Positions 56,855 to 64,000 of a stretch of 64,000 nt of DNA are shown in pieces. The notes below the pieces were generated by a model, which saw only the letters and a program-made list of their open reading frames with translations, was not told where the DNA came from and did no database searches. This stretch comes from Paenarthrobacter aurescens TC1. GTDB taxonomy: Bacteria; Actinomycetota; Actinomycetes; Actinomycetales; Micrococcaceae. The number at the start of each line of letters is the position of its first letter. Positions within the stretch are counted from its first letter, which is position 1. Location: assembly GCA_000014925.1 (NCBI GenBank), contig CP000474.1, positions 2,728,001-2,792,000 on the forward strand, given 5' to 3'. The position numbers and the translations under genes were made by a program.

Positions 56855-58162
56855 TTAGGCCGGTTTGGCAGCCAGCATGCGCTCCAGCGCAATCTTGGCG
56901 TTGTCCTGCACGGAGTCGTCCACCGTGATCCGGTTGACAATGCGTCCTTCCACGAGCTCCTCAAGGACCCAGGCGAGGTAGCCGGGGTGGATGCGGTACA
57001 TGGTGGAGCACGGGCAGATGACGGGATCGAGGCAGAAGATGGTGTGCTGCGGGTTTTCGGCGGCGAGCCGGTTCACCATGTTGATTTCGGTTCCGATGGC
57101 GAACGTGGTGGGCTCGGTTGCGGCAGCGATGGCCTTCTTGATGAAGTCGGTGGAACCGGCGGAGTCGGCGGCGTCCACTACCTCCATGGGGCACTCGGGG
57201 TGGACGATCACGTTGACGCCGGGGAAGTCCAGCCGGGCTTTTTCGATCTGGCCTACGTTGAAGCGCTTGTGGACTGAGCAGAAGCCGTGCCAGAGGATGA
57301 CGCGGGAGTCCAGCAGCGCTTGTTCGTCGTTGCCGCCGAATTCCTTGCGCGGGTTCCACATGGGCATCTGTTCCAGCGGGACGCCCAGTGCCTTGGCGGT
57401 GTTGCGACCCAAGTGCTGGTCGGGGAAGAACAGGACCCGCTGGCCGCGCTCGAAGGCCCATTCCAGGACCACTTTGGCGTTGGACGAGGTGCAGACGATT
57501 CCACCGTTGCGCCCACAGAACGCCTTCAGGGCAGCGGAAGAGTTCATGTAGGTTACGGGGATGACAGGTACCCGGCCGGATGCGTCAGGCTCCGTGCCGA
57601 AGATTTCTTCCAGCTGCTCCCAGCATTCCTCTACAGAGTCTTCGTCTGCCATGTCGGCCATGGAGCAACCGGCGGCGAGGTTGGGCAGAATGACTGCCTG
57701 CTGGGGCGTGGAGAGGATGTCCGCTGTCTCGGCCATGAAGTGGACCCCGCAGAAGATGATTGCTTCGGCGTCCGGTTTGGTCAGTGCTGCGTTGGCGAGC
57801 TGGAACGAGTCGCCTACGAAGTCTGCGTACTGGATGACTTCGTCTCGCTGGTAGAAGTGGCCCAGGATGACGGCGCGGTCCCCCAGCGTCGCTTTGGCGG
57901 CCCGGATACGAACGTCAAGTTCGGCGTCGGTGGCTTTCTTGTACTCTTCCGGAAGCTGGCCTTGGCGCGGCGTGGCTTTGGGCGCAACGTCGTCACTTGA
58001 GGCGCCCGGGCCATAGGCGGGCTCACCGGCGAGGGACTCGGCAAGGTCATACTCCCATGGGCCCCTGGCCAAGGCCGGGCTGCACGTGGACCCTGCGCGG
58101 GAGAGGCCCTTCTCGGCTTCTTCGCGAGTGATCAGCTGGACGGCAGTGTTGACGCTGCTCAT
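56855..58162 (-). CDS. nadA: Quinolinate synthase NadA
   Basis: [4Fe-4S] enzyme that condenses iminoaspartate with dihydroxyacetone phosphate to quinolinate. It has 435 residues, the long type with an N-terminal extension of about 90 residues. Three-fold repeated domains follow, with cysteines in LAAGCSMADMAD, FCGRNGGIVCTSSNA and LDPVICPCSTMYR, where the cluster ligands are expected. Its ATG overlaps the stop of the NrtR-like regulator as ATGA. nadB follows 43 bases downstream. Confidence 0.96.
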   Translation of the reverse strand: MSSVNTAVQLITREEAEKGLSRAGSTCSPALARGPWEYDLAESLAGEPAYGPGASSDDVAPKATPRQGQLPEEYKKATDAELDVRIRAAKATLGDRAVILGHFYQRDEVIQYADFVGDSFQLANAALTKPDAEAIIFCGVHFMAETADILSTPQQAVILPNLAAGCSMADMADEDSVEECWEQLEEIFGTEPDASGRVPVIPVTYMNSSAALKAFCGRNGGIVCTSSNAKVVLEWAFERGQRVLFFPDQHLGRNTAKALGVPLEQMPMWNPRKEFGGNDEQALLDSRVILWHGFCSVHKRFNVGQIEKARLDFPGVNVIVHPECPMEVVDAADSAGSTDFIKKAIAAATEPTTFAIGTEINMVNRLAAENPQHTIFCLDPVICPCSTMYRIHPGYLAWVLEELVEGRIVNRITVDDSVQDNAKIALERMLAAKPA

Positions 58163-58869
58163 GGTGTACTCCTGTTGTCTGGCCCGAGGCCGGGCGTGCC
58201 GGTGAAGCGGTAGAGGCGGGGTGGGCGGTGTTTTCCGCCTTGGAGGTATTCACCGGTTTCTTCGATTTCCGGTGTTGCCTTGACGTGCCTGCGAAAGTTT
58301 GCGGGATCGAGCTGGCGGTCCAGCACGGCCTCGTAGACTTCGCGGACTTGGGCGAGGGTGAAGAACTCTCCCAGCAGGTGGTAAGCGATGGACCCGTAGG
58401 CCATCTTGTTGCGGAGCCGCCATAACGCGTAGTCCACGATTGCGTTGTGATCGAAGGCCAGTTCTCCGAGCCGGTCCGCCCGGAACCAGCGCACGTTTTC
58501 TGATTCGTCAGCAAGGGCAGCTTCAGTGGGTTGCACCAGTGCCCAGTACACGATGGAGACAACCCTCTGGGTGGGCGATCTGTGGAGGCCGCCAAAAGCG
58601 TAGAGCTGCTCGAGGTAGTGGGGCGCCAGGCCGGTGGTTTCGCGGAGGTTCCGCGAGGCAGCATCCTGCAGGGATTCGTCATGGGCCAACGGTCCACCCG
58701 GGAGCGCCCACATGTCTTTGTAGGGTTCACGAATGCGGCGGACCAGCGGCAGCCATAGGGTGGGGCGCCCGGACTTTTCGCTGGGGCGGAGGGCGAAAAT
58801 CACCGTTGAAATAGCCAACGACGGCGGTGCGAGACGCCTCTCGGCGACGTTCGCTGAGTTGGTGTTCAC
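58159..58869 (-). CDS. nrtR: NrtR-like NAD-biosynthesis regulator (Nudix domain plus winged helix)
   Basis: A 236-residue protein. GTG 58869 is chosen for the GAGG site eight bases upstream; GTG 58878 is an alternative. The N-terminal Nudix-like domain (about 15-145) is followed by a C-terminal winged helix (YHLLGEFFTLAQVREVYEAV, LDPANFRRHVKATPEIEETG), the layout of NrtR, a repressor of NAD synthesis that senses ADP-ribose derivatives. The Nudix box keeps G59, E65, R73, E77 and G80 but has Asn74 and Thr78 in place of two metal-binding glutamates, so hydrolysis is probably lost. First gene of nrtR-nadABC-cysteine desulfurase. Confidence 0.88.
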   Translation of the reverse strand: MNTNSANVAERRLAPPSLAISTVIFALRPSEKSGRPTLWLPLVRRIREPYKDMWALPGGPLAHDESLQDAASRNLRETTGLAPHYLEQLYAFGGLHRSPTQRVVSIVYWALVQPTEAALADESENVRWFRADRLGELAFDHNAIVDYALWRLRNKMAYGSIAYHLLGEFFTLAQVREVYEAVLDRQLDPANFRRHVKATPEIEETGEYLQGGKHRPPRLYRFTGTPGLGPDNRSTP

Positions 58870-58911
58870 GGCGTTCACCTCGCTTCATCGCCGTCCGGTC
58901 CAGACCGGATC

Positions 58912-58942
58912 ATTAGTTAAAGTCATGTTGACTAGAACTAAT
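58912..58942 (-). promoter_or_regulatory. NrtR operator candidate upstream of nrtR-nadABC
   Basis: An outer perfect inverted repeat ATTAGTT...AACTAAT (58912-58918, 58936-58942) encloses an inner near-perfect pair TAGTTAA...TTGACTA (58914-58920, 58928-58934). It lies 43 bp before the first gene and overlaps likely promoter hexamers. The only AT-rich dyad in the region. Confidence 0.65.
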
Positions 58943-58979
58943 GGTACGACTCGATGTGCGCGTAGCAAAATGCTTTACG

Positions 58980-59453
58980 TCACACTGGCTTCGCAGCCGC
59001 TTCCATCAGCGGCAGCGTGCGGCCCTGGATGTGGCTGTTCAGGACGATGACCGACGAGCAGCGGACCACGGACTTGGTGGCAATCATGGCATCAAGGACG
59101 CGCTGCATATCCGGGTTGGACCGCGCCGCGATCCTCACCATAAGGTCCGAGTTTCCCGTGACTGTGTGGACCTCAATAATCTCCGGAATGGCACTCAGGC
59201 TTTCAATGATCGCGTCATGGCCGATCTCCTGGGTGATGGTGACCGAACAGAAGGCCACCACCGGGAATCCGAAATTGGCCGGATCGGGCTGCGGAACCCA
59301 TGAACCGATGACCCCGTTCTCGATCATGCGATCGATCCGGGACTGCACCGTGGCCCTGGCAACCCTGAGCACGCGGGAGGCCTCCAGCACCGAAGATCGT
59401 GGTGAATCCGTGAAGAAACGTACAATTTTTGCATCAAGCGCATCGACCAGCAT
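58980..59453 (-). CDS. Lrp/AsnC-family transcriptional regulator
   Basis: A 157-residue protein from ATG 59453; TTG 59456 is possible. The N-terminal helix-turn-helix (DALDAKIVRFFTDSPRSSVLE, LRVARATVQSRIDRMIENGVI) is followed by the RAM amino-acid-binding domain (VHTVTGNSDLMVRIAARSNPD). Divergent from an amino-acid permease with 174 bp between them, so it most likely controls that permease in response to its amino-acid substrate. A CATCAC...GTGATG dyad (59483-59510) lies in the shared promoter region. Confidence 0.93.
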   Translation of the reverse strand: MLVDALDAKIVRFFTDSPRSSVLEASRVLRVARATVQSRIDRMIENGVIGSWVPQPDPANFGFPVVAFCSVTITQEIGHDAIIESLSAIPEIIEVHTVTGNSDLMVRIAARSNPDMQRVLDAMIATKSVVRCSSVIVLNSHIQGRTLPLMEAAAKPV

Positions 59454-59482
59454 CAAAGTTCCTGTCCCCGGGGATCCATACC

Positions 59483-59510
59483 CATCACATCGCTACAGCA
59501 AAAAGTGATG
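59483..59510. promoter_or_regulatory. Lrp operator candidate
   Basis: CATCAC (59483-59488) and GTGATG (59505-59510) are exact reverse complements around an AT-rich 16-base centre, 30 bp from the Lrp start and in the promoter space shared with the permease. Assignment is by position. Confidence 0.45.
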
Positions 59511-59627
59511 TATCTTACAAACTGCGAGAATTATTCCACGGCTCTTGCTGCGTCGTCGACGCCCGCGTGCCAAACCCATGAGGCCAGCACGCCAAACCAG
59601 CATGTAATCCATAGAAGGTAGACACGT

Positions 59628-61013
59628 ATGACAACGAAGTCCATCGCGGCTCCTGCGCCAACATCCGGCCTCGGCCATTCGCTCAAGCCGCGCCAGCTCA
59701 CCATGATGGGGCTCGGCAGCGCGATCGGCGCGGGCCTCTTCCTCGGCTCGGGGGCAGGCGTTCAGGCGGCCGGTCCGGCAGTCCTCATTTCCTACCTCGT
59801 CGCCGGCACCCTGATCATCCTGGTCATGTGGGCCCTCGGCGAGATGGCCGCCGCCAACCCGAACAGCGGCGCGTTCTCCGTGTACGCAGAGAAAGCCATG
59901 GGCAAAACCGCCGGCGGAACCATCGGCTGGCTGTGGTGGCTCCAGCTGGTGGTGGTCATTGCCGCCGAAGCCATCGGCGCAGCCGGGCTACTGTTCTCCA
60001 TCTGGCCCGTCATCCCCGTATGGGTCCTTGCGCTGGTCTTCATGGTGGTCTTCACGGGAATCAACCTGGTGGGCGTCCGCAACTTCGGTGAGTTCGAGTT
60101 CTGGTTCGCCATCCTCAAGGTGGCCGCAATCGTCATCTTCCTGCTGATCGGCGCAGCCCTGCTGTTCGGTTGGCTGCCAAACGTCCCCTCCCCCGGATTC
60201 TCAGCGTTCGGCGACTTTGCCCCCAACGGCATCGGTGGCATCGCCGCCGCCTTGTTCGTGGTGATCTTCGCGTTCGGTGGAACCGAGATCGTCAGCGTTG
60301 CTGCTGCCGAAACCGAGAACCCTGCCCACAGCGTAGGCAAGGCCATCCGCACGGTGGTCTGGCGCATCCTGGTCTTCTACATCGGCTCAGTATTCGTCAT
60401 CGCGGCCGTCCTTCCCGTGGGATCGGAAGGACTGAAGTCCCCGTTCGCAGGAGTGCTGGACCTTGCAGGAATCCCCGGCGCCGGAGCGGCCATCACCTTG
60501 GTAGCCGTCGTCGCCCTGTTGTCCGCCCTCAACGCCAACCTCTACGGCGCCTCCCGCATGATTTTCTCCCTCTCAGAGCGCGGGGAAGCTCCCGGCTTCC
60601 TGTCCCGCCTCAGCGGCTCAAAGGTTCCCGTTGCCGCCGTCGGAATTTCGGTTGCCTTCGGCTTCATCGCCACGGTCCTCGAGTTGCTGTTCCCGGAGAA
60701 GATCCTGCCGGCCCTGCTGAACCTTGTCGGATCCACGTGCCTTGTAGTGTGGGGTACCGCGCTGGTGTCGCAGTTCATCCTGCGCCGCAGGGCTGACCGG
60801 GACGGCACAGAGCTGCCGCTGCGCATGAAGGGATTCCCCTTCCTCACCATCGTGGGCCTCGTCCTGCTGGGCCTCATCCTGGTGGTGGGCTTCGCCAACC
60901 CGGAAAGTGCCGGGCAGCTGATCGGAACCTTCATCCTGATCCTGGTCATCGCCGCCGGCTGCTTCCTCAACGCCAAGGCCAAGGCTGCCAAACACTCCAC
61001 ATCCGTCGAGTAA
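59628..61013 (+). CDS. Amino acid permease (APC superfamily, AAT type)
   Basis: A 461-residue membrane protein with 12 hydrophobic segments. An AGAAGG ribosome site precedes ATG 59628. Signatures: MGLGSAIGAGLFLGSGAGVQ (TM1 unwound substrate site), ALGEMAAANPNSGAFSVYAE, and FAFGGTEIVSVAAAETENP in TM6. These resemble the proton-coupled permeases for proline, GABA, asparagine or aromatic and branched amino acids; the exact substrate is unclear. Divergent from an Lrp-type regulator and followed by a terminator. Confidence 0.93.
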   Translation: MTTKSIAAPAPTSGLGHSLKPRQLTMMGLGSAIGAGLFLGSGAGVQAAGPAVLISYLVAGTLIILVMWALGEMAAANPNSGAFSVYAEKAMGKTAGGTIGWLWWLQLVVVIAAEAIGAAGLLFSIWPVIPVWVLALVFMVVFTGINLVGVRNFGEFEFWFAILKVAAIVIFLLIGAALLFGWLPNVPSPGFSAFGDFAPNGIGGIAAALFVVIFAFGGTEIVSVAAAETENPAHSVGKAIRTVVWRILVFYIGSVFVIAAVLPVGSEGLKSPFAGVLDLAGIPGAGAAITLVAVVALLSALNANLYGASRMIFSLSERGEAPGFLSRLSGSKVPVAAVGISVAFGFIATVLELLFPEKILPALLNLVGSTCLVVWGTALVSQFILRRRADRDGTELPLRMKGFPFLTIVGLVLLGLILVVGFANPESAGQLIGTFILILVIAAGCFLNAKAKAAKHSTSVE

Positions 61014-61034
61014 CCAGCTGCTCATTGCCATCAA

Positions 61035-61068
61035 GAAGCCCTGCACAGTTTGTACCGTGCAGGGCTTC
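61035..61068 (+). terminator. Terminator after amino acid permease
   Basis: Perfect 12-bp stem GAAGCCCTGCAC/GTGCAGGGCTTC (61035-61046 with 61057-61068, 10-base loop), followed by TTTGTG, 21 bases beyond the stop. Confidence 0.85.
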
Positions 61069-61138
61069 TTTGTGTGCCCAAATTGTACAAAGTGTTTCAT
61101 TTGAACTGAGCTGATTGCGCACAGCTTCATTGGGTGAC

Positions 61139-61144
61139 TAGGGT
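61139..61144 (+). promoter_or_regulatory. -10 box of leaderless 2-oxoacid dehydrogenase operon
   Basis: TAGGGT lies seven bases before ATG 61152, with no ribosome site between. A GTGAC-TAGG-GTCAC dyad (61135-61148) is centred on the box and could be an operator. Confidence 0.6.
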
Positions 61145-61151
61145 CACAGCC

Positions 61152-62204
61152 ATGACTACACATCCTGTGCTGGCCGCCGTCGATGATGACTCGGCCCCGC
61201 TCACCCACCATCAACTCCGTGAGCTGTACACCCTGATGGCAGCCGTCCGGCACCTGGACACCTCTGCTGTCGCCTGGCAGCGCCAAGGCATCATCCCGGG
61301 CTATGCGCCGGAGCTCGGCCAGGAGGCCGCACAAGTGGGCAGCGGCTACGCCGTAGACCGGACCCGTGACTTCGTCTTCCCCACCTACCGTGAGATGGGC
61401 GTTGCCCGGGCAATGGGCCTGGACATGGTGGGGTACATGTCCACCCACAAGGCCACGTGGCACGGTGGCATGTACAACCCTTTGGAATCCAGGTTCGCAC
61501 CTATTCAGGCCGTGGTTGCGGGGTCTGTCCTGCACGCTGTCGGCTGGGCCCACGGCCAAACCCTCTCCGGCCACGCCGCGGGTGAAACGGGCGTTGCCAT
61601 GACGTACTTCGGTGACGGCGCCTCCTCGCAGGGCGACGTCCACGAAGCCATGAACTTCGCCGCAGTCATGAAAGCCCCCGTCGTCTTCTTCATCCAGAAC
61701 AACGGGTGGGCCATCTCGGTCCCCACGGAACGCCAAGTTGCCGGCGGCTCCGTCGCGGCGCGCGCTGCCGGGTACGGAATTCCGGCCCTGCAGGTGGACG
61801 GCAATGACGTCGTAGCTGTTTTCGAAGCCACTCGTTCCGCTTTCGCGCACTGCCGCGCCGGCAACGGACCCGTGGTGATCGAAGCCATGACCTACCGCCG
61901 CGGGCCGCACTCCACCGCCGACGATCCCGGCCGCTACCGCACGCTGGATGAAGAACGGCTGGACGCCGGAGAGGATCCGCTGGAGCGTTTCAAGCAGCGG
62001 CTGCTCGCCGAAGGGATTGCAGACGAGGCCTTCTTCACCGAAGCGCAGCGGAAGGCCGAAGAAGAAGAGGAAGCCATCCGTACCGGCATCGAAGACCTGG
62101 GCCCCCGCCCCGGCGCCGAAATGTTCGGCCTGGTTTTCCAGGAACCAACGCCCGCCCTTCAATCCCAGGCCACCGCGTGGCGCGAGGAGTCCGAACATGT
62201 CTGA
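61152..62204 (+). CDS. ThDP-dependent 2-oxoacid/acetoin-type dehydrogenase E1 alpha subunit
   Basis: A 350-residue E1 alpha. The ThDP motif starts GDGASSQGDVHEAMNF (154-169) and ends at INN-type NN (183-184). The phosphorylation-loop-like YRRGPHSTADDP is conserved, and an Arg/Glu-rich helical tail follows. ATG 61152 is chosen from the leaderless pattern; GTG 61134 would precede the -10 box. Similar to E1 alpha of pyruvate, branched-chain 2-oxoacid and acetoin dehydrogenases, which cannot be told apart safely by eye. First gene of an operon of four or more with consecutive 8-base overlaps. Confidence 0.92.
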   Translation: MTTHPVLAAVDDDSAPLTHHQLRELYTLMAAVRHLDTSAVAWQRQGIIPGYAPELGQEAAQVGSGYAVDRTRDFVFPTYREMGVARAMGLDMVGYMSTHKATWHGGMYNPLESRFAPIQAVVAGSVLHAVGWAHGQTLSGHAAGETGVAMTYFGDGASSQGDVHEAMNFAAVMKAPVVFFIQNNGWAISVPTERQVAGGSVAARAAGYGIPALQVDGNDVVAVFEATRSAFAHCRAGNGPVVIEAMTYRRGPHSTADDPGRYRTLDEERLDAGEDPLERFKQRLLAEGIADEAFFTEAQRKAEEEEEAIRTGIEDLGPRPGAEMFGLVFQEPTPALQSQATAWREESEHV

Positions 62205-63282
62205 GACCATCACCGATCCGCGCAGTACTGAGTGCAGCACGGCCACCGATGCCGGGTCCGTTCAGCAACTGTCCATGCAGCAAGCACTCAACCGTGCCCT
62301 CGACGAGATCCTGGCCGAGAACCCCAAGACGGTCATCTTCGGCGAGGACTGCGGCCGGCTGGGCGGCGTCTTTCGCATCACCGACGGTCTCCAGGCGAAG
62401 CACGGCGAGGACCGCGTCTTCGACACCCCGCTGGCAGAGTCCGGCATCCTCGGAATGTCCGTGGGCCTGGCCATGGCAGGCTTCCATCCCATCCCCGAGG
62501 TCCAGTTCGATGGCTTCGCCTACCCGGCCATCAACCAGATCGTTTGCCAGATCGCCCGGATGAACTACCGCAGCCGAGGCACCCTGCCCATGCCCATCAC
62601 GCTGCGTGTGCCCAGCTTCGGCGGCATCCGCGCACCCGAACACCATGGCGAGTCCCTGGAGGCGCTCTTCGCCCACGTACCGGGACTCAAAGTGGTCTCA
62701 CCGTCCACCCCGCACGACGCCTACCACCTGCTCAAGTACGCCGCGACCCGCCCGGACCCGGTCATCTTCATGGAGCCCAAGTCCCGCTATTGGCAGAAGG
62801 GACCGGTGGACGTCGCCTCCGCAGTTCCGGGTCCGGCAACACACGACGGCGGCACGGACGACGCTGCCGGTCTCAGCGGCGCCCGCGTGGCCAGGGAAGG
62901 CCGCCACCTTACCCTCGTGGCGTGGGGTGCCATGGTCTCCCGCTGCCTGCAGGTTGCCGAGTTGGCTGCCGAGGACGGGATTGACATCGAGGTCCTGGAC
63001 CTGCGCTGGCTGAAACCGATCGATGCCGAAGCTTTGGCGAGGTCTGTTGGCAAGACGCGCCGCGCCGTCGTCGTCCATGAAGCGCCGCTGACCTCAGGTT
63101 TGGGGGCCGAAGTCGCCCAACTCATCACGCAGAGCTGTTTCGCGACGCTCAAGGCGCCGGTGGAACGTGTGACCGGCTTCGACGTGCCCTATCCGTCCGG
63201 AGACCTGGAGGACGAATACATTCCCAACATCGACCGCATCCTCTTTGGGATCCAACGCGTACTGGAGTACCGCCGTGGCTGA
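62197..63282 (+). CDS. ThDP-dependent 2-oxoacid/acetoin-type dehydrogenase E1 beta subunit
   Basis: A 361-residue E1 beta from ATG 62197, overlapping the alpha stop by eight bases. Catalytic and interface motifs: NPKTVIFGEDCGRLGGVFRIT (conserved Glu), DTPLAESGILGMSVGLAMAG, EVQFDGFAYPAINQIV and FGGIRAPEHHGESLEALFAH. It shows the typical transketolase C-terminal domain (VAWGAMVSRCLQVAE, DLRWLKPIDAEAL). An insertion of about 20 residues rich in Gly, Asp and Ala lies around GPATHDGGTDDAAG. It forms the alpha2beta2 E1 with its upstream partner. Confidence 0.94.
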   Translation: MSETITDPRSTECSTATDAGSVQQLSMQQALNRALDEILAENPKTVIFGEDCGRLGGVFRITDGLQAKHGEDRVFDTPLAESGILGMSVGLAMAGFHPIPEVQFDGFAYPAINQIVCQIARMNYRSRGTLPMPITLRVPSFGGIRAPEHHGESLEALFAHVPGLKVVSPSTPHDAYHLLKYAATRPDPVIFMEPKSRYWQKGPVDVASAVPGPATHDGGTDDAAGLSGARVAREGRHLTLVAWGAMVSRCLQVAELAAEDGIDIEVLDLRWLKPIDAEALARSVGKTRRAVVVHEAPLTSGLGAEVAQLITQSCFATLKAPVERVTGFDVPYPSGDLEDEYIPNIDRILFGIQRVLEYRRG

Positions 63283-63604
63283 AATTTCCTTCCCGCTCCC
63301 CGACCTCGGTGAGGGCCTCATTGAGGCAACCGTGCTGGACTGGCTCGTGGAGCCCGGTCAGCAGGTGGAACGCAACCAAGCGATCGTGGAGCTGGAGACC
63401 ACTAAGTCGGCCCTCGAATTGCCCAGCCCGCAGGCGGGTAAAGTGGTGCGTATTCACGGTGCGCCCGGTGACACAATCAACGTTGGCGAGCCGCTGATCG
63501 TGTTCGAGGTCCCGGATGACACCGCCGGGATCGTGGGCACTGTTCCGAAGGACGAAGCACCCAAGCGCCGGGTCCGCCTGAGCGCCGTACTCGATGAGGA
63601 CTGA
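63275..63604 (+). CDS. Stand-alone lipoyl-domain protein (E2-like)
   Basis: A 109-residue protein from GTG 63275 with a GGAG site seven bases upstream, overlapping the E1 beta stop by eight bases. It consists of one lipoyl/biotinyl domain (MAEISFPLPDLGEGLIEATV) with lipoylation lysine K44 in ETTKSALE, and a 25-residue basic tail. There is no peripheral subunit-binding domain and no acyltransferase core, both found in normal E2 proteins of 400 or more residues. The stop is genuine, with the next gene starting one base later, so it is not a truncated reading. It should act as the mobile acyl carrier of the operon's E1. Confidence 0.92.
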   Translation: MAEISFPLPDLGEGLIEATVLDWLVEPGQQVERNQAIVELETTKSALELPSPQAGKVVRIHGAPGDTINVGEPLIVFEVPDDTAGIVGTVPKDEAPKRRVRLSAVLDED

Positions 63605-63605
63605 C

Positions 63606-64000
63606 ATGATGACCGGCAGGCACACCATGGAACAGCACAGGCACACGGTAGAGGGCACGGATCCCGGGCTGTTCGTGGAAGTCCACGAGCCGGCCACCGA
63701 CGCCGGCCTGCGCCCCGTCCTGCTTATCCACGGCTTCTCTTCCTCCACGAAACTGAACTGGGTGGACAGCGGCTGGATCACCACCCTTCAGGACGCAGGC
63801 CGCCGGGTCATCACCGTGGACCTGCCTGGTCATGGCCGGAGCCACTCCCCTGAGGATTTGGATTCGTACACGCCCAGCCGCATTCGTGCTGACCTTCTCC
63901 AGATAGTCAACGACGCCGGGGCGCGGCCCCTGCGCGACGGCGACCCGTCCACGGGACTCGACGTCATTGGCTACTCGCTCGGTTCCAGGCTGGCGTGGGA
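63606..64000 (+). CDS. Alpha/beta-hydrolase-fold protein (3' end outside window)
   Basis: Open from ATG 63606 to the window end, 131 codons. Alpha/beta-hydrolase marks: oxyanion HG (42-43) in LLIHGFSSSTKLNW, VDLPGHGRSH, and the nucleophile elbow GYSLGS with Ser124. It starts one base after the lipoyl-domain gene, so it belongs to the same operon. In acetoin dehydrogenase the E2 subunit AcoC joins a lipoyl domain to this fold; here the two parts would be separate proteins. Whether it is an acyltransferase of that complex or an independent esterase is not decided by the visible part. Confidence 0.85.
   Translation, partial: MMTGRHTMEQHRHTVEGTDPGLFVEVHEPATDAGLRPVLLIHGFSSSTKLNWVDSGWITTLQDAGRRVITVDLPGHGRSHSPEDLDSYTPSRIRADLLQIVNDAGARPLRDGDPSTGLDVIGYSLGSRLAW

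Noticed and set aside
56812..56964. Longer NadB start
   Set aside because: The extension lies within nadA and is not FAD-domain-like; ATG 56811 begins just before the dinucleotide-binding motif.
60618..62246. 542-codon open frame antisense to the permease and E1 alpha genes
   Set aside because: It crosses a terminator and a promoter of genuine plus-strand genes and lacks recognisable motifs.
63275..63604. Biotin carboxyl carrier protein
   Set aside because: The modification site reads ETTKSA, the lipoyl-domain pattern, and not the AMKM typical of biotinyl domains; the operon also encodes a 2-oxoacid-type E1.

Overview
The window is a high-GC, gene-dense actinobacterial chromosome segment. 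The best match to what I can recognise is the Micrococcaceae, of the Arthrobacter/Paenarthrobacter type. The pointers are the leuCD-ilvE-leuB-serA-ilvC-ilvNB-ilvD gene set in one neighbourhood, gltX beside tRNA-Glu and tRNA-Gln, a class I IlvC, an nrtR-nadABC operon with its own cysteine desulfurase, GTG/TTG starts, and many promoters with a TANNNT -10 box 6-7 bases before the start codon (leaderless mRNAs). No phage, insertion sequence, CRISPR array or rRNA was seen. The genus assignment is inference from gene content.

Region 1 (1-15 kb): the 3'-truncated murA, then leuCD with a divergent IclR-type regulator and a palindrome between them, a DUF1697 gene, a two-gene operon of membrane-anchored dynamin-like GTPases, tRNA-Glu and tRNA-Gln, a HAD phosphatase, gltX, an FAH-family hydrolase, a metallo-beta-lactamase-fold hydrolase, a 430-bp repeat island with two tandem arrays of 32-bp period, ilvE and leuB.

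Region 2 (15-25.7 kb): a NarL-type two-component system followed by a LolCDE/MacB-type ABC exporter whose promoters share a sequence box. Next come a convergent junction made of nested inverted repeats, metG, and a second, larger FtsX/MacB-type ABC exporter.

Region 3 (25.8-33.3 kb): serA, ilvC, ilvN, ilvB and ilvD, all on the minus strand. Upstream of ilvB lies a complete attenuation leader: a 17-codon Val-rich leader peptide, alternative stems and a terminator with a U tract. With leuCD, ilvE and leuB this gives nearly the whole valine/leucine/isoleucine pathway in one orientation, split by unrelated blocks.

Region 4 (33.4-52.9 kb): accessory and central metabolism. It holds a LysR regulator, an acidic membrane-anchored protein, a sugar-dehydrogenase lipoprotein, duplicated tRNA-Lys, a MarR regulator, a Bcp peroxiredoxin, tRNA-Leu, an orphan family-5 binding protein, malate:quinone oxidoreductase, an RND exporter, a luciferase-like monooxygenase with its MarR regulator, a transglutaminase-like protein, several exported or hypothetical proteins, an ArsB-like permease, a DM13 protein, a second FAH protein and a GtrA protein.

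Region 5 (52.9-64 kb): the de novo NAD operon nrtR-nadA-nadB-nadC-cysteine desulfurase, an Lrp regulator divergent from an amino-acid permease, and an operon for a 2-oxoacid/acetoin-type dehydrogenase. In that operon the E2-like functions appear as a stand-alone lipoyl-domain protein followed by a separate alpha/beta hydrolase, which is cut by the window end.
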